Positions 53,698 to 62,627 of a DNA stretch of 64,000 bases are shown here, piece after piece. Each line of letters begins with the position of its first letter. Positions within the stretch are counted from its first letter, which is position 1. A program made the translations under genes and the position numbers. The stretch lies in assembly GCF_001552595.1 (NCBI RefSeq), contig NZ_BCRM01000001.1, positions 186,001 to 250,000 on the forward strand. The letters are read 5' to 3'. This DNA is from Rhodococcus erythropolis NBRC 15567. Lineage in GTDB: Bacteria > Actinomycetota > Actinomycetes > Mycobacteriales > Mycobacteriaceae. The notes under the pieces are model-generated. The model did no database searches. It was given only the letters and a program-made list of their open reading frames with translations, and was not told the origin of the DNA.

Positions 53698-53751
53698 GCG
53701 CTCAACTCTAGGTCAAATGACCTAAAACGTCGAATGGAGTCTTTCCAGTGC

Positions 53752-54105
53752 TCAGTCCCGGTGTCGCACGATGTTGACGACGTTGCCGTCGGGTGCCCGG
53801 ACGAGGAATCGGCGAACACCCCACTCTTCGGTCGTAATGGGGTGCACGATTTCGTAGCCGAGCCTTCGGGCCTCTTCGTAGGCGCCGTCGACGTCGTCCG
53901 TGTGGACGGAGATGACCGAGTCCTCGGCTGCAGTGGCGTCGTGCGTGACGAGTTGTACGTTCGCGCCGGTGTCGGGAGAGGTGTAGCGAGCGACCCACCC
54001 CATGTTGAACTCTTCGGTGCTCAGGCCGAGATAGTCGGAGTAGAAACTCTTGGCGGCTCCGACATCGGCGACTTTGAGATTGGCGGTGATGCGTCGTGCA
54101 CGCAT
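53752..54105 (-). CDS. VOC-superfamily (glyoxalase/bleomycin-resistance fold) protein
   Basis: A 117-residue protein with two beta-alpha-beta-beta-beta modules, starting NLKVADVGAAKSFYSDYLGL and ending VRAPDGNVVNIVRH. Such proteins may be metal-dependent lyases, dioxygenases or drug-binding proteins. Without clear metal ligands I cannot say which. It stands alone between the TetR pair and lepB on the same strand. Confidence 0.8.
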   Translation of the reverse strand: MRARRITANLKVADVGAAKSFYSDYLGLSTEEFNMGWVARYTSPDTGANVQLVTHDATAAEDSVISVHTDDVDGAYEEARRLGYEIVHPITTEEWGVRRFLVRAPDGNVVNIVRHRD

Positions 54106-54211
54106 GTGGTTCTCCTACCCTCGGCAACAGATGTGCTCGATGATCGTCCGAAAGCGGAGTCATGTCGACTGTGCCGTCCGAAGATGCGGGCTAACTGGCT
54201 GATTCGATCTG

Positions 54212-54946
54212 TCACTGCGGATCGAACGAGCCCACGGTGCCCCACCGCGAGAAGGGAAGGACGATCAATTGAACCTTGCCGATGACATTGTCGATCGGAA
54301 CCGTTCCGCTCAGTTCGTCATCGAGATGGAATCGTGAGTCTTTGGAGTCGCCGCGATTGTCACCCATCACCCACAGGTTCCCGTCGGGAACCGTGACCGG
54401 CCCGAAATATATTCCCTGACAGGGGATATCGTTACCTGAGATGCGATTGTCGATGTACGGCTCGGTCAGCGGCTTGTCGTTCACTCGAAGCCCCTCTTCC
54501 TCGGACAGGCACTGCACGGTTTGCCCACCGACCGCGATTACCCGCTTCACGAGATCGTTCTCGTCCGGCGGGACCAAACCGACGATGGATCCGAGTCCTT
54601 GAAGTGCCCGGACCACCGAGTTGTCCGATCGAATGGATTGATACTCGTCGTTCCAGGATTCGGGTCCCTTGAACACGACCACATCCCCAGGCTGTGGATC
54701 CCCGAATCTATAGCTGATTCTGTCGACGAAAATCTTGTCTCCCGTGCAGCCGGTGCATCCGTGAAGCGTCGGTTCCATGGACTCGGACGGGATCAGAAAT
54801 ATGCGTCCGACGAAGTTCTGGATGACAACACTCAGGACAAGTGCGACGACAACGAGGATCAGAATCTCACGCCACAGTGGACGTCTTCTCGGGTGATCAG
54901 CCGTCGTCGATTCAGTCGAGTCTTCGTGGGCGTCGGATTCCGTCAC
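54212..54946 (-). CDS. lepB: Signal peptidase I
   Basis: A 244-residue membrane-bound signal peptidase. An N-terminal cytoplasmic tail of about 25 residues precedes a single membrane helix (27-48). The catalytic serine is S56 in IPSESMEPTL and the lysine is K134 in DLVKRVIAVGG; GDNRGDSKDSR is box E. A CTGCTG insert after the serine is common in actinobacteria. It removes signal peptides from exported proteins. It is not linked to rpl or rnh genes here, so this may be one of two signal peptidases. Confidence 0.92.
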   Translation of the reverse strand: MTESDAHEDSTESTTADHPRRRPLWREILILVVVALVLSVVIQNFVGRIFLIPSESMEPTLHGCTGCTGDKIFVDRISYRFGDPQPGDVVVFKGPESWNDEYQSIRSDNSVVRALQGLGSIVGLVPPDENDLVKRVIAVGGQTVQCLSEEEGLRVNDKPLTEPYIDNRISGNDIPCQGIYFGPVTVPDGNLWVMGDNRGDSKDSRFHLDDELSGTVPIDNVIGKVQLIVLPFSRWGTVGSFDPQ

Positions 54947-55031
54947 ATTCCCGACAATAGATGGCGCAACCAGTCGGCGGCCCGATACCGACGTTCTCGA
55001 TTCGAGGGTCTACTTTGTCGGCCGATTTGCT

Positions 55032-55583
55032 TCAGAATCGGATCACATCACCCACACGGATCTGGTCGGGATCGGCAATCCACGCATTCATGACCCAAAC
55101 ATCCTGCCAACGAATACCTTTCGCAGCAGCAAGGTTGAACAACGTATCGCCCTCGGAGACTGTCACCGTGTCGCCCGCTGAACCTACCGACGATCGAGCC
55201 GAGGTTGTCGAATCAGGGGTGGTGCCGCCCCAACCTAGGTAAGCGCCACATACCGGCCACGCGCCGATGCCCTGAGCTGACAGGGTTGCTTCCGCGGCCG
55301 CGACTTGATCGGCTGTCGACGCCAAGTCGGCGCGAGCCGGTGCACCTGCCGGTTTGTATGCATCCCACGTCGACTGCGTGAATTGAAGTCCGCCGTAGAA
55401 GCCGTTGCCGGTGTTGATGTTCCAGTCGCCGGAACTCTCGCACATGGCCACCTGCGACCAGTCGTGCGCACTGGCTACGCCGGTGTTGACGATTGCACCG
55501 CCAATTGTCAGAACGCCTGCTCCTGCGGCTATCGTGACGAATCGTTTGGTGTGTGAACGTTTGTTTTTCCGGTGGTTTCCCAT
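55032..55583 (-). CDS. rpf: Resuscitation-promoting factor with LysM domain
   Basis: A 183-residue secreted protein. A signal peptide covers residues 1-39 with cleavage near VASA-HDW. The Rpf transglycosylase domain follows (about 40-118) with C48-E49 in AMCESSGDWNINTGNG, E49 being the catalytic glutamate, and C112 as the disulfide partner. A C-terminal LysM (about 138-183, VTVSEGDTLFNLA) binds peptidoglycan. Rpf enzymes cut the wall glycan and revive dormant actinobacteria. Only one LysM and no DUF348/G5 region make it a small Rpf. The start is the ATG with GGAAAATATC before it. Confidence 0.93.
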   Translation of the reverse strand: MGNHRKNKRSHTKRFVTIAAGAGVLTIGGAIVNTGVASAHDWSQVAMCESSGDWNINTGNGFYGGLQFTQSTWDAYKPAGAPARADLASTADQVAAAEATLSAQGIGAWPVCGAYLGWGGTTPDSTTSARSSVGSAGDTVTVSEGDTLFNLAAAKGIRWQDVWVMNAWIADPDQIRVGDVIRF

Positions 55584-56176
55584 GATATTTTCCTTGATCG
55601 GTCTGACGGGACAGGGATCTCGGCTCGGCGTGCGGATCGAGTGTTCTGCTGCATATCGCGGTAGACGAAATCGTCAGTGCTGAAATGTGATTGAGGTGGA
55701 CAGACTGTGAAGGCCTCGTCTCCAGATTGCAGTTCGGAGGCGTGACTAGATTCGCGGTCTCACACGCTTGCCGACAAAGGCTCAATTACCCGGTTACATA
55801 CCTGTTTTGCGGACCGATACAAAACGTCGGTGTACTCGGTGCTGAGCGGAAACAGGTAGTTGAACAGGCCATTCGACCCATGTGCAGACGAGCGCCGATT
55901 GGCATGCTGGAACAACACCGAAACAGGGTCTCTCCGAGATTCAAGCTTGCGGCACGCCGGCGCCTCCTGTTGATCGATTGGCGCACCCTTATGAGGGAGA
56001 TGTGTCGCGCCCCGGGCCGCTGTCTGCGCCCCGGGATGAGCCCTCCTGCGGAATCCAGAGAATCGGATACCGCAGGAGGGCATTCTCTCGACCTTCGATT
56101 GACCGCACGAAAACCGGACGTTTGGGGGACAATGATCTGGGGCGATCACCTGGGGCGAGAAGTCGAGGAGATGTAC
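55584..56176. other. 593-bp region without a gene, between rpf and the DASS transporter
   Basis: No coding sequence is convincing here. The region must hold the promoters for rpf (minus) and the transporter (plus). Visible structure: GTTTTG/CAAAAC inverted repeat around 55803-55824 nested inside CCGAC/GTCGG; the direct repeat GCGCCCCGGG at 56007-56016 and 56026-56035; and a 12-bp perfect stem at 56040-56081. A long open plus frame from 55691 has rhodococcus-like codon positions only after 56177, where GAGGAG precedes the ATG, so the upstream part is treated as leader. No known riboswitch class was recognised. Confidence 0.55.
56040..56081. repeat. 12-bp perfect inverted repeat in the transporter leader
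   Basis: GCCCTCCTGCGG (56040-56051) and CCGCAGGAGGGC (56070-56081) pair perfectly around an 18-base loop, about 95 bp upstream of the DASS transporter start. No T run follows on either strand. It may be a leader attenuator, a terminator for an unseen transcript or a protein-binding site; the loop contains no second repeat. Confidence 0.8.
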
Positions 56177-57688
56177 ATGTCCGAGGCCAAATCCGAAAGC
56201 ACCGAGTCTCTCGCTGGAACGACACCGCCGGCAAAGACACCGCCGGCCAACACACCGCCGACGGAGCCGTCGAAACAATCGGTGCTCAGGCGGTACTACC
56301 CGGCTGCGGTGCCCGTCATCCTCGGCTTGATCATCTATTTCATGCCGGTTCCGGACGGTGTGGACCCCAAGGGCATGCACATGCTCGGAATCTTCGTCGG
56401 CACCATCGTGGCGTTGATTTTGCAACCACTGCCGACGGGTTCGGTGGCGCTGGTGGGCCTGTCCATCGCCATGATCACCCAGACGGAGACGCCGACAGAA
56501 GCGTTGTCCGGCTTCAGTAACACCACGATCTGGCTGATCGTCGCATCGTTCTTCATTGCCGAGGGCTTTCTGGTCACTGGACTCGGCAAACGGGTTGCGC
56601 TCATGTTCGTGACCAAACTCGGCAAGTCGAGCCTCGGATTGTCGTACGGAATGGCGTTGACGGACTTGATACTTGCTCCGGCGACACCGTCGAACACCGC
56701 CCGCGCCGGTGGCGTCGTCTATCCGATCATCGTCTCACTGAGCAAGTTGGAGGACTCCAATCCCGAGCCCGAGGATTCTCGCAAGAAGCTCGGAGCATAT
56801 CTGCTGCTCACGTCGCTGCAAGTCAACGTCGTGACCTCCGCGATGTTCATCACCGCCATGGCGGGTAACCCCGTCGCCGTCGATGCGGCTGCCAAGATCG
56901 GCATCGACATCTCGTGGGGCAAATGGGCGCTGGCAGCATCGGTTCCGGGAATTGCGAGTCTCATCGCGATCCCGTGGGTGATGTCGAAGATCTTCCCGCC
57001 CACGATGTTGAAGACTCCGAAAGCACCCGAGCAAGCCAGGGAGGAACTGCGCAAGGCAGGTCCGATCAGCCGCAACGAGAAGATCATGGCCGCCACCTTC
57101 GTTCTGCTGCTGGTGCTCTGGTGCCTGGGCTCGCAGCTCAACGTCAATGCCACTACAACAGCATTTGTCGGAATCGGCATCCTGTTGGTGACCAAGGTGC
57201 TGACGTGGAACAACCTGGTCCACGACACCGGGGCGTGGCAGACGCTCGTGTTCTTTGCCGTTCTGGTCGGTATGGCAAGCCATCTCGAAGAACTCGGCGT
57301 GATCTCGTGGATCGGAACCCAGGTCTCCTCGAGTGTCGACGGTTTGCCGTGGATCTGGGCTTTTGCGATCCTGACCTTGGTGTACTTCTACGCGCACTAT
57401 CTGTTTGCGTCGAACACCGCGCAGATCGTCGCGATGTACGCGGTGTTTCTCGGCGCGGCGGTGGCAACCGGTGCACCGCCGCTGTTCTCAGCCCTGGTAT
57501 TCGGCTTCATCGGCAGCCTGTTCGGCGGTATCTCGCACTACGCGTCCGGTCCGGCCGGAGTGATTTACGGTTCCGGATACATCAAGACCTCGGAATGGTT
57601 CCGAATCGGTTTCGTGATGAGCGTCGTGATCATCCTGATCTGGACGATCATCGGCGGCGCGTGGATGAAGCTGATCGGCGCCTGGTGA
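56177..57688 (+). CDS. DASS-family (SLC13) dicarboxylate/anion transporter
   Basis: A 503-residue transporter with a polar N-terminal tail of about 45 residues that includes three near-identical PPA/TPP-rich steps, then eleven to twelve membrane segments. The two DASS SNT motifs, TPSNTARAGGVVYP and FASNTAQIVAMYA, that coordinate sodium and substrate are present. It imports di- or tricarboxylates with sodium. The neighbouring succinate dehydrogenase genes fit succinate, malate or citrate as substrate. ATG at 56177 has GAGGAG 6 bp upstream. It ends 3 bp from the convergent sdhB. Confidence 0.88.
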   Translation: MSEAKSESTESLAGTTPPAKTPPANTPPTEPSKQSVLRRYYPAAVPVILGLIIYFMPVPDGVDPKGMHMLGIFVGTIVALILQPLPTGSVALVGLSIAMITQTETPTEALSGFSNTTIWLIVASFFIAEGFLVTGLGKRVALMFVTKLGKSSLGLSYGMALTDLILAPATPSNTARAGGVVYPIIVSLSKLEDSNPEPEDSRKKLGAYLLLTSLQVNVVTSAMFITAMAGNPVAVDAAAKIGIDISWGKWALAASVPGIASLIAIPWVMSKIFPPTMLKTPKAPEQAREELRKAGPISRNEKIMAATFVLLLVLWCLGSQLNVNATTTAFVGIGILLVTKVLTWNNLVHDTGAWQTLVFFAVLVGMASHLEELGVISWIGTQVSSSVDGLPWIWAFAILTLVYFYAHYLFASNTAQIVAMYAVFLGAAVATGAPPLFSALVFGFIGSLFGGISHYASGPAGVIYGSGYIKTSEWFRIGFVMSVVIILIWTIIGGAWMKLIGAW

Positions 57689-57691
57689 GGC

Positions 57692-58441
57692 TCAGTTGTC
57701 CTTGCGCCGCAATCCGAATCGCATCGATTCCTTGTTGACAGCGGCAATCGCGGTCAGCGGTATCTCCGCGGGACACACCTCCGCGCATTCACCGTAGGTC
57801 GAGCACGGCCCGAAATCGGCCTCCATCTGGTGCGACATCGCTCGGGCCCGCTTGCCACGTTCGTTGCGGCCCTGCGTGACGAGGGACAGGTGGGTCAGTT
57901 TGGAACCGGTGAAGAGGTGCGCGGCACCGTTGGGGCAGGCTGCTACGCAAGCGCCGCAGCCGATGCACGCGGCGAAGTCCAGTGCAGCTTCGGCACTTTG
58001 ATGCGAGAGCGGCTGGCTGTCTGCGTCCGGTGCAGTTCCCGCATTGACCGATACATAGCCACCGGCTTCGAGGACCCGGTCGAGAGCCGAACGATCGACC
58101 ACGAGGTCGCGGACCACCGGAAAAGCGGCGGAGCGGAACGGTTCCAGTTTGATTCGGTCACCGTCGGAGAAGCTGCGCAGGTGCTGACGGCACGTGGGAG
58201 TGTTCGCAACCGGCCCATGGGGAACGTCGTCGACCGTGATGCCGCAGGACCCACAGATCCCTTCTCGGCAGTCGGAATCGAAGGCGATGGGTTCGTTGCC
58301 GCTCTCCACGAGTTGGTCGTTGAGTCGGTCGAGAAGTTCCAGCAGTGACATCTCCACTGTCGCGTCGTTTACTTGGTAGGTGTCGAATGCACCGGACGAC
58401 TCCGGTCCGGATTGGCGCCACACGTCCACGGTGATTTTCAT
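57692..58441 (-). CDS. sdhB: Succinate dehydrogenase iron-sulfur subunit
   Basis: A 249-residue subunit. The N-terminal [2Fe-2S] ferredoxin has CREGICGSCGI, and the C-terminal part has CIGCGACVAACPNGA and CSTYGECAEVCP for the [4Fe-4S] and [3Fe-4S] clusters. Length and composition match the mycobacterial Sdh1 subunit rather than the E. coli type. ATG at 58441 overlaps the sdhA stop as ATGA. It passes electrons from the flavoprotein to the membrane anchor. Confidence 0.94.
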   Translation of the reverse strand: MKITVDVWRQSGPESSGAFDTYQVNDATVEMSLLELLDRLNDQLVESGNEPIAFDSDCREGICGSCGITVDDVPHGPVANTPTCRQHLRSFSDGDRIKLEPFRSAAFPVVRDLVVDRSALDRVLEAGGYVSVNAGTAPDADSQPLSHQSAEAALDFAACIGCGACVAACPNGAAHLFTGSKLTHLSLVTQGRNERGKRARAMSHQMEADFGPCSTYGECAEVCPAEIPLTAIAAVNKESMRFGLRRKDN

Positions 58442-60390
58442 ACGTAGTTCCTCGTCTGCAGTGGAACAGCGGTGAAGGACAACGGCTCGTCGTGTCGAAT
58501 GTGTCTGCCGTCCTTGGCGGTTTCCCACGCGGAGACGAAGCACCAGTCTTGATCGTTTCGCTGTGCTTCGCCGTCGGGAGTTTGATGTTCGGCCCGAAAG
58601 TGCGCTCCACAGGACTCGTCACGATCGAGAGCATCGACACACATCAGTTCGGCGAGTTCGAGGAAATCGGCTACCCTGCCGGCCCTTTCCAGCTCCTGGT
58701 TGAACTGGTTTCCGCTGCCGGCGACTCGTAGGTTCGACCAGAAATCGCCTCGTAATGCTCGGATTTCGGAGATGGCCTTGGTCAAGCCTTCGGCCGTTCG
58801 GGTGACACCGCAACCCGCATAGAGGATCTCGCCCAGTTGTCGATGAAACCTGTCGGGGCCGTGTGTTCCGCCGACCGAGAGCAGCAGGTCCACCCGACCG
58901 CTCACGTCACTGAGCGTTGCCGTCACAGCGGGATCGGAAAGTTCGAGAGGTGCTGATCCGAGCAGCGGCGCAAGATAATTCGGAATCGCGTACGGGAGGG
59001 TGAACCAGCCGTCGACGCATGCCGAGAGCAACGAATTGGCGCCGAGGCGGTTGGCCCCGTGGTATCCCCACCCTGCCTCGCCACCGACGAACAAGCCGGG
59101 GATGGAGGTCATCTGGTCGTAGTCGTTCCACAGTCCTCCCATGGTGAAGTGGGCTCCGGGGGCGATGCGCATCGGCACCGTATAGGGGTCTTCGCTGGTG
59201 GCGTCGCGATACATCGAGAACAGATTTCCGTATCTTTCCTCGATGGTCTTGCGGCCGAGCCGTGCCAATGCGTCGCGGAAATCCAGGTACACACTGTTTT
59301 TCAGAGGGCCGACGCCGTGACCGGAGTCGATTTGCTCGCGGGCGGCCCGTGAAGAGACGTCGCGGGGAGAGAGGTTCCCGAACGCCGGATATTTGCGCTC
59401 GAGGTAGTAGTCGCGCTCATTTTCGGGAATGTCGCCGGGTTCGCGATCGTCTCCGGGCTTGGCCGGTACCCAGATCCGGCCGTCGTTGCGTAGTGATTCG
59501 CTCATCAGAATGGTTTTCGACTGCCACTCGGAGTTGACGGGAAGTGCCGTCGGATGGAATTGGATGAACGAGGGTGAGGCAATCAGCGCGCCGCGTCGGT
59601 GCGCTCGCCATGCGGCGGTGGCGTTGGAGTTCTTCGCAAGTGTGGACTTGTGGAACACGGTGCCGTACCCACCGGAGGCCAGCACGACGGCATGGCCTGT
59701 GGTGGCGCCGATCTCACCGGTCACGAGATCGCGTGTGACTATCCCTTGTGCTCGGCCGTCCGAAACGATGAGATCGAGCATCTCGGTTCGGGTGTGGAGG
59801 TTGACCGTTCCGGCTGCGATCTGACGTTGCAGTGCCTGCGACGACGCTATCTGCAACTGCTGGCCTGTCTGCCCGCGCGTGTAGTACGTGCGCGACACCT
59901 GTACGCCGCCGAAGGATCGGGTAGCGAGAGTGCCGCCGTACTCACGGGCGAACGGTGCTCCGATGGCATTCATGTGATCGATGACGCGTACGGATTCTTC
60001 TGCGAGTCGGAAGCAGTCGGCCTCGCGGCCGCGGAAATCGCCGCCCTTGACGGTGTCCTTCACGAAGCGGGCGATACTGTCGTTGTCCACCTTTCGGGCA
60101 CGAGCGGCGTTGATGCCGCCCTGCGCGGCGACGCTGTGTGCACGGCGCGGTGCATCGTGGAAGGTGAAGGATTCGACGTGGTAGCCCAGTTCACCAAGTG
60201 AGGCGGCGCAGGCCGCGCCGGCGAGTCCGGTACCGACGACGATGACCGTGAACTTGCGCCGGTTGAGCGGGCTGACGAGCTTGTAGTCGAGTTTGCGAGT
60301 GGGCCAGGCTGTCTCCGGATCGCCGGCTGGGACCTTACCGTCCACCGGCGTCCCGATGCTGCGCAGATCGTCGAGTTCGAAGCTGTTCAC
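58438..60390 (-). CDS. sdhA: Succinate dehydrogenase flavoprotein subunit
   Basis: A 650-residue flavoprotein with the covalent-FAD motif HSVAAQGGINAAR (histidine present), GTGLAGAACAASLGELGYHV near the N-terminus and the catalytic region HFTMGGLWNDYDQ. It oxidises succinate to fumarate. The GTG start follows the sdhC stop directly, with AGGAGCGTC as ribosome site. A relative of the long Sdh1/fumarate reductase-type flavoproteins of Gram-positive bacteria. Confidence 0.95.
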   Translation of the reverse strand: MNSFELDDLRSIGTPVDGKVPAGDPETAWPTRKLDYKLVSPLNRRKFTVIVVGTGLAGAACAASLGELGYHVESFTFHDAPRRAHSVAAQGGINAARARKVDNDSIARFVKDTVKGGDFRGREADCFRLAEESVRVIDHMNAIGAPFAREYGGTLATRSFGGVQVSRTYYTRGQTGQQLQIASSQALQRQIAAGTVNLHTRTEMLDLIVSDGRAQGIVTRDLVTGEIGATTGHAVVLASGGYGTVFHKSTLAKNSNATAAWRAHRRGALIASPSFIQFHPTALPVNSEWQSKTILMSESLRNDGRIWVPAKPGDDREPGDIPENERDYYLERKYPAFGNLSPRDVSSRAAREQIDSGHGVGPLKNSVYLDFRDALARLGRKTIEERYGNLFSMYRDATSEDPYTVPMRIAPGAHFTMGGLWNDYDQMTSIPGLFVGGEAGWGYHGANRLGANSLLSACVDGWFTLPYAIPNYLAPLLGSAPLELSDPAVTATLSDVSGRVDLLLSVGGTHGPDRFHRQLGEILYAGCGVTRTAEGLTKAISEIRALRGDFWSNLRVAGSGNQFNQELERAGRVADFLELAELMCVDALDRDESCGAHFRAEHQTPDGEAQRNDQDWCFVSAWETAKDGRHIRHDEPLSFTAVPLQTRNYV

Positions 60391-61140
60391 TTATGACGCT
60401 CCTGTCTTCGAGATGACGCCGGTCATCACCGCGATGGGGATCGACATGTTTCCGACCATCACGACGAGCGCAAAGATTCCGGAGAGTGCAACGGCAATCT
60501 GGCGCAGCCGTTGGCCGGTCACGCCGAGATCGTTGACCGCACTCCAGAGTCCGTGCGCGAGATGCATTGCCAGCAGAGCCATCGCGACGATGTAGAACGA
60601 CGCCACCAGTGGACGCTCGAAGCTGGCGATCAGGTTGTCGTATGCGTAACTCTGCGTGCGCGTGGCTGCTTCGTACTCGGCGCTGCCGATGGGTCGGGTT
60701 CCGGTCGTGAGGTCGAGTATGTGGAAGATGACGAACAGCAGCAGCACTGCTCCGGTGACGGGCATTGTGCGCGCGGTAAAGGACTTGATTCCCAAGCCTT
60801 TACGTCGAAACTTCCCTCGAGCTCGGCGGCCACGGACGGTGAGCAACCAGGCGCACCAGACGTGTGCGACCAATGACGCGAGCAAGACGATGCGAAGAAT
60901 CCACAGAAGTCCCTCGTATGGCAGGAAGGGTTCGAACACTGTGCGTAGCCAGTGTGCGTAGTCGTCGAAGTGATCGGCCCCGGTGTAGACCTTCAGGTTT
61001 CCGATCATGTGGACGAGCACGAAAGCGGCGAAGATCAGTCCCGTCACGGCCATCAGAATTTTGCACGTGATATTGGACGGCCGCGGTCGAGCGCGAGGTG
61101 AATCGCCGGTAGCTCGCGATACACGGGTCGGAGCACTCAC
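60391..61140 (-). CDS. sdhC: Succinate dehydrogenase cytochrome b membrane anchor
   Basis: A 249-residue anchor with five membrane segments and no separate sdhD gene, the fused cytochrome b558 type that reduces menaquinone. Haem-ligand histidines are likely in FVLVHMIGNLKVYTG, SLVAHVWCAW, FVIFHILDL and MHLAHGLWSAV. GTG at 61140 has GGGAGG 7 bp upstream; the GTG at 61155 would overlap this site. The order sdhC-sdhA-sdhB on one strand makes the complete complex. Confidence 0.92.
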   Translation of the reverse strand: MSAPTRVSRATGDSPRARPRPSNITCKILMAVTGLIFAAFVLVHMIGNLKVYTGADHFDDYAHWLRTVFEPFLPYEGLLWILRIVLLASLVAHVWCAWLLTVRGRRARGKFRRKGLGIKSFTARTMPVTGAVLLLFVIFHILDLTTGTRPIGSAEYEAATRTQSYAYDNLIASFERPLVASFYIVAMALLAMHLAHGLWSAVNDLGVTGQRLRQIAVALSGIFALVVMVGNMSIPIAVMTGVISKTGAS

Positions 61141-61296
61141 AGACAAACCTCCCACGCCAGACTTGCCGGACAGGTGCCGTCAGCCTAAGCCCGATCGAGG
61201 TTTTCGGCCAACGGATCGGTGCCCGACTTGTCTGTTAATGCAGGTGAATGGGAGTGTAGGGGTGCTCATTACCCGAAAGTAAGGAACCTGTGAACG

Positions 61297-62625
61297 ATGT
61301 TTGACTCGACGTGGCGACGGTGGTCATGGCGCGCCGGAACGGCATCGGCCCTGGCAGTGGCCTTGTTTGCGGTGGGGTCGCCGGCTGGTGCGCAGGAGAC
61401 CGTCGACCTGGCCGACGTGTTCAACCCGTTGGTCGTGAAGGCACTTCAAGGCGCTGATATCTCTACCGAATTGACGCCACTCGGGCTCTCGTCCGACGAT
61501 CCGTGGTTCGACGAGCCCGAAATCGAGCCCGGCACCGCCCCCGGAACCCTTCTCAAAGCGCGTCCGGTCAGTGTTCAGGTCTACCAGGTCCGCCCGGACG
61601 TGGTCTCGGCTCACCAACTCATGTACACAACCACTGATCACTTCGGTCGCCAGGTGATCAGTACCGGAATTCTGATGATCCCCGAGGACGGAACTGCGCC
61701 AGGCGATCGCAAGATCATCGGATACGCCGAAGCGAACGACAGCCTGGGGGCGAACTGCGCACCAAGTCACCAGTGGACCGGCGGCAATCAGAGCGACCCG
61801 GCGATGTTCTCGGCGCTCGGCCCGGTGGCCCAGATGTTCGGTCACGGCTGGGCAGTGATGATGAGCGACGTCGGCAACGACGGCGACACTGCTCCCCATC
61901 CGTTCTCGATCGGACAGTTCTCGGGCAAGGCAACGCTCGACGGCGTTCGGGCAGCACTCGCGCTTCCGGAGGCCGGTCTCGAATCAGACACCCCTGTGGG
62001 CATCTACGGTGTCGCCGGCGGCGGTGTCGCAGCGGGCTTCGCCGCGGAACAGGCGCATGACTACGCGCCGGAACTGAACGTGCAGGCCAGCGCCATCCAG
62101 GCGATGATGATCGACCCGGCAACCTTCGAGGAGACGGCGGCCGGTGGGATCGGTTCCGGCTTCGTCTTCTCGAGCATTCTCGGATTCGACGCGGGCTACC
62201 CCGACGTTCGGCTCGACGATCATCTCACTCCGATCGGTCACAACGTCGCCGCAGCATTCCGCGCGTCCTGCCAGGCGCTCTACCTCGGACTCCCGTTCGT
62301 TCCCTTCGACGTCCTGCTCACCAACCCGGCGCCCCGAACGATCCCGGCACTGGCCGCGGCGTACGCGGACAACACGTTGGGAAAGCAGGCGCCGGCCTCG
62401 AAGCTTCTGATTTCTTCCTGTGAGGACGACTTCCTCGTTCCCTTCAGTGAGGCAGAGCAATTGGCGCAGACATATCGAGCAGACGGCGGCGACGTGGACC
62501 TGCTCCCGTCGCAGTGCGGGCCGCTCGATTACGTGACCAACCTGTACAAGACGGTGACCGATCAGCTGGGTATGCAGGACATCGCCTGGCTGGCGAAGAC
62601 GTTCGACGAAGCCGAAGGGAAATGA
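61297..62625 (+). CDS. Secreted lipase-family protein lacking catalytic serine
   Basis: A 442-residue exported protein of the secretory lipase (LIP, PF03583-like) family. A signal peptide occupies residues 1-31 (ALAVALFAVGSPAGA-QE). The fold is recognised by TGILMIPEDG, YAEANDSLGANCAPSHQW and the region VGIYGVAGGGVAAGFAAE. In active relatives the last motif is G-Y-S-x-G-G; here it reads G-V-A-G-G, so the nucleophile is alanine. The expected C-terminal histidine region reads SQCGPLDYV, without histidine, while the acidic site SSCEDDFLVPF is kept. It is probably a non-catalytic binding or structural protein. Its stop overlaps the next gene's region. Confidence 0.83.
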   Translation: MFDSTWRRWSWRAGTASALAVALFAVGSPAGAQETVDLADVFNPLVVKALQGADISTELTPLGLSSDDPWFDEPEIEPGTAPGTLLKARPVSVQVYQVRPDVVSAHQLMYTTTDHFGRQVISTGILMIPEDGTAPGDRKIIGYAEANDSLGANCAPSHQWTGGNQSDPAMFSALGPVAQMFGHGWAVMMSDVGNDGDTAPHPFSIGQFSGKATLDGVRAALALPEAGLESDTPVGIYGVAGGGVAAGFAAEQAHDYAPELNVQASAIQAMMIDPATFEETAAGGIGSGFVFSSILGFDAGYPDVRLDDHLTPIGHNVAAAFRASCQALYLGLPFVPFDVLLTNPAPRTIPALAAAYADNTLGKQAPASKLLISSCEDDFLVPFSEAEQLAQTYRADGGDVDLLPSQCGPLDYVTNLYKTVTDQLGMQDIAWLAKTFDEAEGK

Positions 62626-62627
62626 GT

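Noticed and set aside
55584..55800. Cyclic-di-AMP (ydaO-type) riboswitch upstream of rpf
   Set aside because: The conserved sequence blocks of that class were not found on the minus strand.
55691..56176. 162-residue N-terminal extension of the DASS transporter
   Set aside because: The extension is basic and unlike the family, and the ATG at 56177 has a proper ribosome site.
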